DNA of 64,000 nucleotides from Rhizophlyctis rosea (GCA_027596075.1 JADGJC010000063.1:62001-126000); one strand, 5' to 3'; counted from the stretch's first letter, positions 33,493 through 44,825 are shown. Numbers and translations: made by a program. The notes: generated by a model from the letters alone, not told the origin.

Positions 33493-35143
33493 ATGTTCGC
33501 TGCACGATGCGTACCGAGGGCAGCGGCCGTTTCTGGGTAGGTTTATGGGAAGATGCTAATGAGTGAATTTGGAGTTTTGTAGACGCATATGCCGCCAAAC
33601 GGGAGATGGTCGCGATCTGGATTGAGCCTTGAGTACCTTATATACATACCTTTCGTCGCTTTTGCTGTGAATGAACGCTGTCGGAGGATGCCAAACGATC
33701 TGGCTATCTTGGAGGAATTCATGGGCCGTCATATGAAACATTCCGCGAGCGAGGGGTGCGGCGCGGGAAAGGAGATACTTGTGGTGGGAAAACGGACTCG
33801 GAAGTGTAGCGAAGAGACGGATGGGAGGATGATGATTCTTTGGGAAATCCAAGCTTTTCGTTTGGAGTTTTCGGCGTCGGAAGAATGGGGGTTTTCACCG
33901 AATAGGAAACTGATTGAAAGTTTTACCCGTTCACACAGCCCTGTGATGGTTCAACAGACTCGTAACATGGCCACCTTGAAGGAAAGTGAGTATCGAGAAA
34001 CCATGGCAAAAATCATCAAATCTTCTGCTGTGGACGCTATATTGACATGTATCTTGTTTTGCATGGAAAAATAGTTCAAGTCCGGTTGAAGTCTGTCTCG
34101 AACATTGCTAAGATCACCAAATCCATGAAGATGATTGCCTCTACCAAGGTGACAAAGGCCCAGAAGATCATGGAGACTGCTCGTACCTACGGTGACTCCT
34201 CAGTCGGTAAGTATGGTGAAACGTTCTGGGCTTGCATTTTGACCTCAATATGACATATCAATAATGACGAACCAAAATCAGCCCTCTACAAGCACGCCGA
34301 AACCGCCGGCGAGTCCTCAAAGCCCCTCGTCGTCGTCGTCTCCTCCGACCGTGGTCTCTGCGGTGGTATCCACTCCTCCGTCTCCAAAGCCGCCAAGCGC
34401 TACATCGCCAACCACCCCCAATCCTCAATCGGTGTCATTGGTCTCAAGGCCAGGAACCAGATGCAGCGTGAAAACCGTAGCCAGATCGTCATTACCTTCG
34501 ACCAGGTCGCTAAGAACGTCCCCACCTGGAACGAGGCCGCTTTGATCGCTCACGAGTTGTTGAACTCTGGAGTGGAGTTTGACTCTATCCAGCTTGTTTA
34601 CAACCAGTTCAAAAGTGTTATTGCTTTTGAGGCTACTACACAGGCTCTTCCTTCCCTCCAAAACTTCTCTGAGTCTCGTAAGTTATTTTCTTGGCTTTGA
34701 TCTTCTGTTGGCGGAATCGGCGTTTGGTCCTTTTCGTATTTCTGTGAATATTTGTTGACCATATTGCCCGTCATCAGCCAAGCTCTCCGCGTACGAAGTC
34801 GAGGGCGACACCCTCAAGAACTTTAACGAGTTCTCTCTCGCCAACGCTTTGTACTGGGCTCTTGCTGAAGGTTACGCCTCTGAGATGGCTGCCAGGCGCA
34901 CGGCCATGGAGAACGCTACCAAGAACGCCGGTGAAATGATCCAGAAGTTGACTTTGACCTACAACCGATCTCGTCAAGCCGCTATTACTAACGAATTGGT
35001 GGGTATTTTGTTGTTGTTTTGGTCGGGATTCTGGGCATGCGAGGATGCGTTGTTGTTTGCGGTCATTTGCGATGCTGATGTCTTTTCAATGTTTTTGCTT
35101 TGATGATTAGATCGACATTATTACTGGTGCTAGTGCGATGTAG
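33493..35143 (+). CDS. ATP3: Mitochondrial ATP synthase F1 subunit gamma
   Basis: Central rotor shaft of the mitochondrial F1F0 ATP synthase (matrix side of the inner membrane). Six exons (33493-33536, 33939-33985, 34075-34206, 34282-34677, 34778-34998, 35111-35143) give 290 residues, the normal precursor size. The Arg/Ala-rich start [12 protein letters not shown] is a mitochondrial presequence. Family motifs follow: [73 protein letters not shown], and the terminal signature [15 protein letters not shown]. The first intron (402 nt) is several times longer than the others and happens to be open in the frame of exon 2, so a longer 5' exon is an alternative, though its product would not look like gamma. 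Confidence 0.95.
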
Positions 35144-35851
35144 AGTGGGTTTTGTGTATGTTTGAATGAGGAATACATACCTAGAAATCTTCATGATACT
35201 ATCCACACATGGCTGGCACAGTACGTATCCGATAATCGTGGGTATTGAGGAAGGACGCCATCTGGGTTTTCCTTTGGAGACGTGGTCGTGATGTGGCGAG
35301 AGTAGGATAACGAGAGAGATATTTAAAAAGTTGAGAAGGTCCAAGCGTCATCAAAAATTCAACCACACTTCTTCTCCTACAGCCTCATCCATCCAAGTAT
35401 TGACCTGGATATTCTGATTTTCGTTGGTCGTTATGCGAGTCAATTCAATCCGATGGGTCCACAAATGTGCTTCAACTATGTGCTCAATAAGTTTAATACC
35501 GGGGAAATCGGAAAACATTCGCATGGTGTGGTCACCGTGCCCAAAAGCACAGTGATGCTAATTTGAGGGCACAGTCATACTGTTCTTTGTTGCGCCACGA
35601 GTGAACGTTTTCCAATTTTTGCGGTAGGTACATTGATGAGGTGGGTGTTATGTGACTCATTATGAGGTGGCGCTGAAGGGGGCTTGACTTTCAAGCCTCT
35701 GCCTCCTCAATGACCATCAACTGCCCGAGCTACTTGACCTCTGTTTCTTCTTTCCTGGGATGGAAAAGCCTTCGCACTAGAGCGTTTTCTCTTCCCCTTC
35801 GCCGCTTTTAAAGATAATCCTCTGCAACAAGTAGTGCGCTATTCATCAAGT
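35144..35851. other. Intergenic region, no gene seen
   Basis: 3' flank of the gamma-subunit gene and 5' flank of the repeat-containing orphan gene. A TTTAAAG element near 35806 is a weak TATA candidate for the latter. No coding frame or RNA gene supported. Confidence 0.4.
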
Positions 35852-37483
35852 ATGCTTCTACTCACTGACTTGCTGGAGCTCTCAACGACCGAGGCAGCAT
35901 GCTTCGTACGATTCGACAACGCAAAGTCCCTGCGAAGATGTTTGCGCGAGGGGACCACCAGCGTTTACCTTCCTGCTACTTCTCGCTTACTTTCCTCCGA
36001 TCAAGTCAACTCCATATTCCCGCTTACTCAACGTACATACGGTCTCCTCATCCCCTCACAAACCCTGTGGGCAAGCACTCAAGTTTTACGGACAGAGTAC
36101 AAGGAAGCGGTCACGACTCGGTCGAGTTTGCAGCTACGTGCTTGGATGCTGAAGGTTTATGAGGAGGAAGACTCCATCTGGAGTGTTTATGAAGAATTGA
36201 GGGACGCAGCGGAAGCGGAATGGTCGAATGCGGATGCCGGTCTCGCTTATTTTGAAGAGAAGGGAGAGGACCCGGAGTCAGTGGGAAAGAAGGACAAGAA
36301 GGGAAAAGGCAATAAGAAGAAGAGGAAGCCACAACCGGTTGTCGCCGCGGTGGTCGAAGCGGTTGTCGAAGGGGCCGGGGAGAATCTCGCACAGGGGCAT
36401 GCAGACGCCGCACAACCGGAAGAGGGTGTTATGAGGGAAGAGGGGGGAGGGGACGGGGAGGACTTGAGGGGAGGAGAAGGTCAGGAAAGGGGAGAGGAGT
36501 GGGGCGAAGCTGGTGCCGGGCAAGAGGCGGAAGCGAGGGAATTGCAGGAGCTGGAAGTTGAGGAAGAGGAGGGGTGGAAGTTGAAGTATCAGGGGAAGGT
36601 ATTGACCTTCATGGACGTCATTACAGAGATGCATGAAGGATTCACTGCCGTGAGGGAAGAGTTGAGGTTTGAAGTCAACGGTCTTCATCGTCGTATCGAT
36701 GATGTTCATCGTCGTATCGATGATGTTCATCGTCGTATCGATGATGTTCATCGTTGTATTGATGATGTTCATACATCCTTGAACTATGATTTGGAGAAAT
36801 TGGCAACTGCAACAGCACTGGACATCATCGACGGTATGGGTTACCAGATCGTTCACAGCACTCGCCCATACAGCCGTACCCTTCAATTCTCCAACATCAA
36901 CTCAAAGACTTGGAAAAAGTTCAACAGCGCCACTGAGGACATCCTACCGCCTCCGCATCGACCTGAAATCCTCAAGTATTCCTCGCAATGCCCAAGAGTC
37001 CGAATGCAAGCGAATGGGGCAGTCCAACTCGACCTATTCGCCAAGCTTAGCGTTCCCGGAAAAGGCGACCTCTCATCTCCCTCAACCTCCCTCCAAAACC
37101 TCACAAACATACCCGCTACAACACCAGTAGACCCATTCACGGGCACGGCTGTTTTTGAAGTAACTCGCGCAAATCTTCCCACCATCTTCACCGCCATCGA
37201 CGACCTCAAAGCTGCCAAAACCTTCAAAGCAACCAACCCCATCATCAAACTCGTTGCCAAACTGGTACAATTGGAAAAGCAAGTCCGGTTAGTGAACCGT
37301 CACTACAAGCGTACGGATGCGGTGGCTGTCGCAGGTCTCATCAGTCCTAGCTTTGATGACTTGAAGCCGGATGTTGAAGCTCAATTGTTGGATGACATCT
37401 TTGCGGATCAGCACGTGCAGTCTACTCTGGACTCTCTTTACGCGCTTTACCAAAGGGGTGCGTTACATTTTGGCGGGTTGTGA
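35852..37483 (+). CDS. Orphan coiled-coil protein with tandem RRIDDVH heptads
   Basis: Single long frame of 543 residues from the first ATG (upstream codons in frame are non-ATG). Three parts are visible. Residues 1-130 are globular with a mixed Leu/Tyr/Glu composition. Residues about 135-260 are low-complexity: a Lys-rich nuclear-localisation-like patch (KKDKKGKGNKKKRKPQP) and then Gly/Glu-rich sequence. From about residue 270 there is a coiled coil whose core is four 7-residue repeats (RRIDDVH x3, then RCIDDVH), encoded by 21-bp DNA repeats. The last 220 residues look folded (YQIVHSTRPYSRTLQFSNIN, VQLDLFAKLSVPG, FEVTRANLPTIFTAIDDL). I recognise no family. The frame is intact and its codon use is like its neighbours. 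Confidence 0.72.
   Translation: MLLLTDLLELSTTEAACFVRFDNAKSLRRCLREGTTSVYLPATSRLLSSDQVNSIFPLTQRTYGLLIPSQTLWASTQVLRTEYKEAVTTRSSLQLRAWMLKVYEEEDSIWSVYEELRDAAEAEWSNADAGLAYFEEKGEDPESVGKKDKKGKGNKKKRKPQPVVAAVVEAVVEGAGENLAQGHADAAQPEEGVMREEGGGDGEDLRGGEGQERGEEWGEAGAGQEAEARELQELEVEEEEGWKLKYQGKVLTFMDVITEMHEGFTAVREELRFEVNGLHRRIDDVHRRIDDVHRRIDDVHRCIDDVHTSLNYDLEKLATATALDIIDGMGYQIVHSTRPYSRTLQFSNINSKTWKKFNSATEDILPPPHRPEILKYSSQCPRVRMQANGAVQLDLFAKLSVPGKGDLSSPSTSLQNLTNIPATTPVDPFTGTAVFEVTRANLPTIFTAIDDLKAAKTFKATNPIIKLVAKLVQLEKQVRLVNRHYKRTDAVAVAGLISPSFDDLKPDVEAQLLDDIFADQHVQSTLDSLYALYQRGALHFGGL
36686..36769 (+). repeat. 21-bp tandem repeat, four copies
   Basis: The unit CATCGTCGTATCGATGATGT(T) occurs three times exactly and once with two substitutions (CGTTGTATTG). 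Each copy adds one heptad to the coiled coil of the orphan protein, so copy-number change would lengthen the coil without breaking the frame. Confidence 0.9.
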
Positions 37484-38361
37484 TGGCTTTGTGGGGATGG
37501 GCGACATGTGGAAGGGCGGGGAGTTGGGCGTGGTTTGAGGGGAGAGTCGCAATAGGGTGGGCGGTTTTTGCAGGGCGGTTGCCGGAAGCTGGATGGGCTC
37601 AGTGTATTGCTGGTTTGAGTAGTCTGTTTTCTCGTTTTGGCAAAGATTGCGTTTTGTAAATACCAGAAGTTGTTGTTGTTTTCTTGTCCTTTCTTATTGT
37701 GTTTTGGTATATGCGAGCTTTTTTTTCTGTTTCCTTTGATATGTGTCAAAAATTCTGGTTTTAGCTATTTGTGTGCATACGTCGCTCCGTTTTTGTAAAA
37801 TAGTTTTTTTGTAGCTTGTGTTCCTGTCTTGTGCCGAGCTGCTTATTCTGTTTAATAGTACGTTGTGCCATTCTTGCTTTCTGTGAAAGAAGTGATATGG
37901 CGGTTCCGGAAGAGAAGGGTAGCTTTCCTTGAGAGATGCGATGAATGCGTGTCGCCCGATACTGCAGCTGTGCCCGTTTGGATGCGAAATTTGTCGAAGT
38001 GATGATGCGACGACCCCCGTGTCATTTTGAATACATATCTCCGAAGATTCAGAGTTGAAGGTTACCTGCGTTTGACATGCGGCTGCATGCGGGGCTGCGT
38101 CAACCCTGAGTTTGGTTGTGGAGACATGCGAGTTAGAAAGCGCCCATTTCCAAACAGGAGCATTACACAAGTCAAACCAAAAGGACGACCATTGATTCGT
38201 CGTTGAAGGAATGGCACTGTACACTCAGGTATGCAGACTAACTATAATTACATGAAAAAGTACAAGAAAATCAGTTCCTTCTCTATACAAAAAATCTATA
38301 TATACATTACATATTCCCCACCCCTTCCCAGCAAACAAAACTCCTCACACCTTCCCCCACA
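37484..38361. other. Convergent 3' intergenic region
   Basis: Non-coding stretch between the stops of the orphan coiled-coil gene (plus) and the transporter gene (minus). A T-rich section at 37660-37850 is a likely 3' end region. No RNA gene or repeat found. Confidence 0.4.
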
Positions 38362-39982
38362 CTAAATCTTCCTCAACCCAATCCCATCCTCCTCATCATC
38401 CTCATCCTCCCCCTTAACCTTCTCAAACGCCACTCCCTTCCCACCAGCCTTCGCAACCGAAAATCCCACCACCCCACAAACAACAACAACAGTCGCCACC
38501 CCCTTCATCGGCGTAAAACACTGCATCCCATCCTCCCCACAAAACATCACGTGGCTGAGTCCAAAGACCATTACTGCGCGCAGGGCTTGGAGGACGCCTG
38601 TTGCGACCGCGCCGGAGGTTTCGATTAGGTGGAAATAGGTTAAGTTATGATATAACGAGGACAGGATCAGGATCAAATATCCCAGTAGGACGGAGGGGTC
38701 TGTTAAGGGCATTGCGAGGACGGTGTCGAGGGATATTGAGCAGATGATGAGGGTTGTTAGGAGTGTGCAGGTTGTTCCGACGCTGATACAGAGGCGGCGT
38801 GGAGGAAGGGTTGTTGGGGATGTGGAGAGGTAGTGGTCGTTTAGGATGTAGACTATTGCGTAGATTGCGGTGCCGAGGAGGGTTAGGAGGAAGCCGAAGG
38901 GTTGGGTTTCTGGGTGGGCTGTGTGTTGTGTGTGTGGGTTAGTCGGTGTCCTTTGGGACTTTTATCTTGTACAGTATTCCTTCTTGCTCCTCTCCATGCC
39001 AGGAATGCTCCTCAATAACCCCCATCCTGTGGAAGTTCTGCCTCATCCCGCCTACAACCTCATTGGTCCATTTCGGTCGCTGTTACCACCCTCCTCCATG
39101 CTCTCCCTCGCGATCCGGCGCTTCTTCCTTGTGTTCCTTCCTCACCCCATCCTTCAATCTCAACCATCCCGCCCACCCACCCTTTCACCTCAGGGTCGTC
39201 CCAAGGTATGATACTTACGTGTATGGTCAGATGCTCTCCGGGTGTTACGTTCTGGGTGCTCCAAGGCGGTTAGAGACAGCCCTCCAGTGATTGCAAAAAT
39301 GGCTACCCATTGACCCCATTTAAGTTTACGGCCCAGGAAGCATGTTGACATGAGGGCCGTAAATACTATTACACTGGAGTAGATTACTTGGTATAACTAC
39401 GGGTTTTTGATGCGCAGTTTTAGTCATTAGGCGGAAAAAATGCAAAAGCCAGGCCATGAGGACAGGAACTTACACCACTCCCAACGTAGAACATCCCCAC
39501 CATGAGAATGATGTTTCCTAGTACATCTAATGTGGATATACCGAGGATGTGTCGGAATCCTCGCTTTGGTTCGTTTGGGTCTGGTTTTTGATGCACGGTG
39601 TGTTTGTCGGATGGGAGACAGAAGACGGCTGCCATCCCCAGATATGTTGCCAGGACGGGTAACATTGATCTTGATTCTGGTTCATGAGACAGGGAAGAGA
39701 TGATGAGGATGGATTCATGAAGAATGGGTCGTGATTTCCATGGGAAACTCCTGAGTTTGTGACGACGAGCAGCAAGTACTCACCAGCAGCTCCCCTATAA
39801 TGCAACCATTGTGATCCCAATGTTGATACCAGCCCAGTTGCCAGGAATATGACTTGTGACATGAGTATCTTCTTGTAGTCACTGGCTTTCTGTACCAATA
39901 ATGGTACTCTCGGTTTGAAAGGTGACGACGGGCGTTCGAAGGCGTCGTCGAAGGACGTGCGGACGGGCGAGGAGGAGACCAT
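38362..39982 (-). CDS. SLC35F/EamA-type membrane transporter (DMT superfamily)
   Basis: Four exons (39784-39982, 39474-39676, 39219-39396, 38362-38918) join in frame to 378 residues with about ten hydrophobic segments, as in drug/metabolite transporters of the SLC35F group. Diagnostic segments are KKILMSQVIFLATGLVSTLG (first helix), FRHILGISTLDVLGNIILMV, the signature GLYQVIYSSVIVFTALMSTC with GRKLKWGQWVAIFAITGGLS, and late helices FGFLLTLLGTAIYAIVYILN, LLGYLILILSSLYHNLTYF and GVATVVVVCGVVGFSVAKAG. The N-terminus (about 38 residues) and an acidic C-terminus are cytosolic-looking. Substrate and membrane cannot be inferred; relatives include nucleotide-sugar-like and orphan carriers. Confidence 0.85.
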
Positions 39983-41060
39983 TTTTCTGTTATGGTCGTT
40001 CTTGTGAGTTGTTGGCGGAGCAGAGATTCAAAATGGTGGTCTGCCTACTGACTAAGATCATGCGAGGTCTGTGTGGTGAGAAATGCGGAAAGCTGCAAGT
40101 TTGGCCTGAGGAAGAAGAGGGAATGAACACAAAGTAAAAAGTGTGGAGAGGTGAGTAAAGGAAGAGTGAGTTGTTCACACAGTTGCCCGACTGGGCCAAG
40201 AATCCAGATTGACAGTGATCATCAGGTTCCTCTTGGCAAAGTGCATCCTGTCACACGTGTGTGTCACGATGTCACAAGTGGCAAACTCGCCGGCCGCGCA
40301 TCCTTCTACGCATTCCTGGCTCTATTGCATTCAGGACCCTGGCTGATGAGATCACTGATATATACAGGGTGACAGTTCAATGGATTTGGATATGAGAAAG
40401 TGCGCTTGACTAGAAAGTGCCCCAACATTGATAGCGTAGTGGCCGATGCGCTATCCCAGTTTTTTTTGCTAGCCCGAGGTCCCCGGTTCAATTCCCATTC
40501 GAGTCCTTCAATTGAAATTTTTGTTATGACTGTTTCCAAAGATTGTCGTCACTTTGCTGTCTGCTCGTACGAGTTCGGATATCGTCAGTATCTTGCTTAG
40601 CAACAATTGCCATGAAGTTCTGGCAGTACTACTTCCCAATGATAGGCATTCGTGCTCTTCCAGTCCCGACCAAAGTCTTTCCACCTCCATACCAATCATA
40701 AATTCGTGCAATTGAGTCAGTGGCCTGTGGGTGCCATAACCGATTTTTTACTGCGGTCCGTCATCACCGAGCGATGAGCTGGCCAAGTGACCAATCCTAT
40801 TGTTAGGTCAACGCCTCATTTCCTCTAATAGGCTCCTCGCCTAAAGCAGATATTTGAACCACAATGTACGCAACCTCATGTCACTGCAGAAATATGGTCA
40901 GTCTTACGCACAAAGGAACTAAGCAACATATCAACATTACTACTTATATAAACACTGAAAAATCACAACACAAAAACATAAACAAATCATTGTACTGAAG
41001 CATAGAACGATGAGCACCACCAACACCGTTAAACTTTGGAACCTAAATAGACTCCATCTC
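39983..41060. other. Intergenic region with a tRNA-like relic
   Basis: Apart from the tRNA-like sequence at 40432-40495 I see no gene. The right end (40920-41000) is an A-rich stretch that would be the 3' flank of the minus-strand secreted-protein gene. Confidence 0.4.
40432..40495 (+). pseudogene. tRNA-like sequence (A-box and B-box)
   Basis: TAGCGTAGTGG (40432-40442) matches the RNA polymerase III A-box and GGTTCAATTCC (40485-40495) matches the B-box within one base. They are 53 bases apart, about 9 more than in an intronless tRNA, with a T8 run between. The T-stem and acceptor stems do not pair, so a functional tRNA is unlikely. A decayed tRNA or the head of a tRNA-derived SINE fits better. 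Confidence 0.45.
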
Positions 41061-42273
41061 CTACAGAACCATCCCCACCACCGCCGCAACACCCACACCC
41101 ACCAACCCCGCCCACCCAACCACCCTAGTAGCCGCACCACTAGCAGTAGCAGGACCAACAACTCCATACCCATTCACAATCTCCTTCACACCAGTGCCGG
41201 GGGCAGATTGAAGACGGCATCCGCCCATGTAGACACGGGTGCTGTTGTCGGCTGGGTGGCAGTCCAGACAGTTGTTTTCGAAGCAGACGTGGGGTGTTAG
41301 GGTTCCGTCTGGGGAGGGGAGGAAGGGGGTATGGAGGACCCAGACGCCGTTTGCGACTGGGTGGCAGGTTTCTTGATATCTGGTGGTGGTTGATTTGGTT
41401 TGTGAAGTGATTTTTGATGTTTGGTCTTGTTTCCTCGGGCCCTGCTGCGCCGCGGCGGGCGGCGGGCGGGGGCGGGGGGGGGGGGGGGGGATTTGACAGT
41501 GCAGGCTGCGAGATGATTTGCTCTTACCTCTGGATTCTGGCAGCAACGGGAGTTTGCGAGCAAGTAGTGTCAGAGTCGGCGTATCTGTATTGGCGGAGCC
41601 ATGATTCTTGGCTGTCGTCTTTTTGAGCAGTTTGAGTGACGGGTGCGCCATCCTTGGCGGAGTATTTGAGGGGTCTATAGAAACAAACAGTCAGTCCAAG
41701 CGAATAATGTAAATAGCACAGTGGGTGAGGACGCGGTAGACTTACGCCAAGTCGTTGACGCTCCCGGCTAGGATGTAGTTGAAGGTAGACTTGTCACAGG
41801 GGTCGCGCGCTTGTGCGGGGTATGGGGACGATGCTATTGTGTTGCAGTTGTNNNNNNNNNNACTACAAAGAGCACTGGGTTTAGGAAGCTAGGAGGATGT
41901 CTCAGCCTACCTATCGGTGCACTGGTTCCGATTCACATTGGAACTCGTCAACCTCCACACCTCATACTTGTCCGTAGAACCCGGAGCGCTAATCTTGACG
42001 CATTGGTCAAAAGCATATGCCTTGTCACCGATATCTGGTCATTCAAGACATCAGTCCTTTTTACCAAGTAACTGGAGTAAACAAAGCTGCGCACTTACTG
42101 GTACTCCCAAAGAACTCAGCAGCAGTCCGTCGCTCGGTGTTGTTTCCTCTGTTTACGCCGCCCTTCCAGGTGCATTCGAAGGTCGGTTGGGGGATTAGGA
42201 CCCAGTTGTTTGCTGTGGCGGAGGAGAAGAGGATGGTGAAGATGGTGCTTCCTATGAGGATTTTGGTGTGCAT
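41061..42273 (-). CDS. Secreted, probably GPI-anchored, Cys-containing protein (interrupted by assembly gap)
   Basis: The ATG at 42273 starts a signal peptide (KILIGSTIFTILFSSATA, cleavage near ANN). Following exons carry FECTWKGG, DKAYAFDQCVKISAPG (after a phase-1 intron), then a 10-N gap at 41852-41861. Beyond the gap come CDKSTFNYILAGSVNDL, ESWLRQYRYADSDTTCSQ and, in the last exon, ETCHPVANGVWVLHTPF with four more cysteines (FENNCLDCHP, GGCRLQS). The C-terminus GVVGPATASGAAT followed by a hydrophobic tail GWAGLVGVGVAAVVGMVL is a typical GPI attachment signal. One intron (41385-41526) contains a pure G/C tract. It is likely a cell-surface protein; I recognise no family. A TATATATA element at 42286-42293 is unusually close to the ATG. 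Confidence 0.65.
41466..41490. repeat. Homopolymer G tract in intron
   Basis: A GGGGGCGGGG run continues into about 18 consecutive G on the plus strand, in an intron of the secreted-protein gene. It is preceded by CGGGCGGCGGGCG-type repeats. Homopolymer length is likely unreliable, and the assembly gap lies 360 bp away. Confidence 0.75.
41852..41861. other. Assembly gap (10 N)
   Basis: Ten N inside the secreted-protein gene, between an exon ending near 41912 (CTDR) and one starting after the gap (CDKSTFNYIL). Ten N commonly marks a scaffold join of unknown size, so an exon or part of one may be missing. Confidence 0.95.
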
Positions 42274-42790
42274 TGTGGGAAGGGGTATATATAGGTTGGG
42301 ATGAGGAATGGTACTATGTGGGATGAACGGCGGGAGGGATGGTGCGTTGCTGGAGTCTATCGTTTTTAGGGCCCTGGAGAATCCAAACTTCAGATGAGTC
42401 CAAGCGACGCTTTTTGTATTTACCAGTGGAGGAATCCCAAGGTGCATGCTCGTTATTTGTTTACTTCATTCTGCATTTTCTTCAGACGTCAAAGCGCAGC
42501 GCCCAGTCCCACTCAGCCCAATCAACCAGTCCGACCAAACGCGTTTTTTGGGTTGGTGGTTTTTGTGATGATGACCTCATCGTTCAAGCGTGCATGGAGG
42601 GCTCCGCATTCCCACATTTCGTTCACAAGGGAGAATGGACAGGCTTTCGAGCCGAAACTCTAACGGCGGCTTGAAGGAACCAGGTTCAATCCATCTTGCA
42701 GTGCTCTGTCAACTTTCAAGACTGAACTTTTCCCCCTGCCATCTGCATCCTGTCAATCTACCCATCATCTTCCCACGCTGAACCATCACC
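42274..42790. promoter_or_regulatory. Divergent promoter region, secreted protein / FNTB
   Basis: 517 bp between the divergent ATGs at 42273 and 42791. It holds a TATATATA element (42286-42293, minus) and a C/T-rich leader before the FNTB start. No coding frame supported. Confidence 0.45.
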
Positions 42791-44825
42791 ATGAAAATAA
42801 CAGACAACCCAACCGACATCTCCGACACATCGTCCTTCTCCGACTCAGGCACAGACATAATCTTCGGTCAAGACGACGACGGGTACCCCACCCACTCCTC
42901 GCAACTCCAACAAGAAACAGAGGACACGATCTTGCCGCTTTACTTGCCGTTTAAGTTTGAGGACCCGCCGGCGTCGAGGGCAAAGTGCGATGTTATTTCT
43001 ATTCTTGAATCCAGCTGATTAGAGGAAATGCAGTACCTGATTGACCTTTTGTTCCGTATAGGTTATCACTCTACCGAGACACGCATGTGAAGTATTTGTA
43101 CAAAGGGTTGGAGAGTCTTACGAGGGGGTTCGTGTCTCTTGACGCTAGTCGGCCGTGGCTGGTGTATTGGATGTTGAAGGCGTTGGATCTTTTGGGGGAG
43201 GAACTTTCGGATGAGTTGAAGGTTCGGTGAGTGAGTTGTGTTTCCCATCCCCGGTGAAAGCGATAACTTACATTCTTGGATTACTCGCTCCCAGCGCAAC
43301 ATCAACCCTATCCCACTGCCAACACCCATCCGGAGGATTCGGCGGCGGACCGGGGCAATTGGCTCATTTGGCCACGACGTATGCGGCCGTGAATGCTTTG
43401 GCTATCGTTGGGACGAAGGAGGCCTATGATGTTGTTGATCGGTATGAATTCTCTTCCGTGTATGCGTTCGCGTATGAGAGATATCCAAAGCTAAAAACTT
43501 ACACACATGCACTACCAGCCACTCCCTGCTCTCTTTCTTCACCCGCCTAAAACAACCCGACGGATCCTTCCTGATGCACGACGGAGGCGAAGCTGACGGC
43601 AGGTAAAGAACGCACCCACCTCACACGTCATCCCAACCTGAATTTAACACCCAAAACATCAAACAGAGGAACCTATTGCATAGCCTCCTGCGCCCGCCTC
43701 CTCAACCTCCCCACCACCCAACTCTTTACCTCCGCCCCCGAATTCATCGCCCGCTGCCAATCCTATGAAGGCGGCCTGTCCGGTTACCCGGGCGTCGAAG
43801 CGCATGGCGGGTATACGTTTTGTGGGTTTGCGGCTATGGAGTTGATGGGGAAGGCGGAGTTGGTTGATTTGGATGCTTTGGCGGTTTGTATCTATTGAAG
43901 TTTCCTGTTTCTTAGGATGTGGTCGGACGGTGCTGATCTTTACTATTTTGGGAGGACAGTAGACATGGATTGTCCAAAGACAGATGAGCTTTGAAGGAGG
44001 GTTTTCGGGGAGGACGAATAAGCTTGTTGATGGGTGTTATTCGTTCTGGCAGGGTGGGACGATGCCGATTTTGGAGGTTGCTTTGACGAGACGGGCGAGG
44101 CGGCGTGGTACGTCTATTGTAGTTCTGGTTGAAGTTTTGGGGAGTGTGGTATAGTCGGTGGGGAGGCCTCTATTCTGATACTGGAGTTGGGAAATTGACA
44201 GATCCGACCGCGGAGCAGGTTGACATATTCAATCGGGGTGGGGTTTTGCTGAATTTGGTGTTTGTGCTTTGACACCCTTCTCACATGATTGGACCTGATG
44301 CGTCCTTTCCCTTTTTTTCTTTTCTTTTCAACAGAAGCCCTCCAGGAATACATCCTAATATGCTGTCAAAACCCCGTGGGCGGATTGCGGGATAAACCTT
44401 CAGCGTGAGTTTTATCATGGTTGCCCCGTTTCGAGTGGTTTGATCCTACCACAACGCGCCGTACTCATTCGCCATCCAGCCGACCAGACTACTACCACAC
44501 CTGTTACTGTCTCAGCGGTCTCTCGATTTCACAGCACCATTATGAATGGGATGAGGGGAAGGGTGATATCGTGGTTTCGGATCAGTTTCCATTTGTGTTG
44601 GGTGAACCGGGAAATTTATTGGTAGGTTTCTTCACCTCCATCGATCCCCTTTTACTGTTTGGGTTTCGGTGGCGGCAAATTTTGACATTGACCCTGTCCT
44701 TCCGTTTCCTCTCTGACGACTCTCAGCATCCAACCCATCCCCTTCATGGTATTCGACCAGACCATGTCGATCGCATCCGAGCATACTTTGATAGCAGGGT
44801 GATGACGGATTTGGAGGAAGTCTGA
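42791..44825 (+). CDS. RAM1: Protein farnesyltransferase subunit beta
   Basis: Catalytic zinc subunit of cytosolic farnesyltransferase, which adds a farnesyl group to C-terminal CaaX cysteines of Ras-like proteins and mating factors. Nine exons (42791-42984, 43062-43226, 43295-43441, 43519-43602, 43667-43883, 43963-44107, 44335-44404, 44480-44621, 44727-44825) give 420 residues, the family size. Markers are LDASRPWLVYWMLKALDLL, the repeat GGFGGGPGQLAHLATTYAAV, LKQPDGSFLMHDGGE, YEGGLSGYPGVEAHGGYTFC, and zinc ligands Asp and Cys in KLVDGCYSFWQGG with His in DYYHTCYCLSGLS. The C-terminus THPLHGIRPDHVDRI matches animal FNTB. All joins keep frame; intron 6 (227 nt) is the longest. The first 50 residues are acidic and Ser-rich. 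Confidence 0.95.

Noticed and set aside
33589..34074. 161-codon frame read as a separate gene or longer gamma exon
   Set aside because: Most of it is the first intron of the gamma gene; only the part from 33939 to 33985 encodes gamma-like sequence, flanked by proper AG and GT sites.
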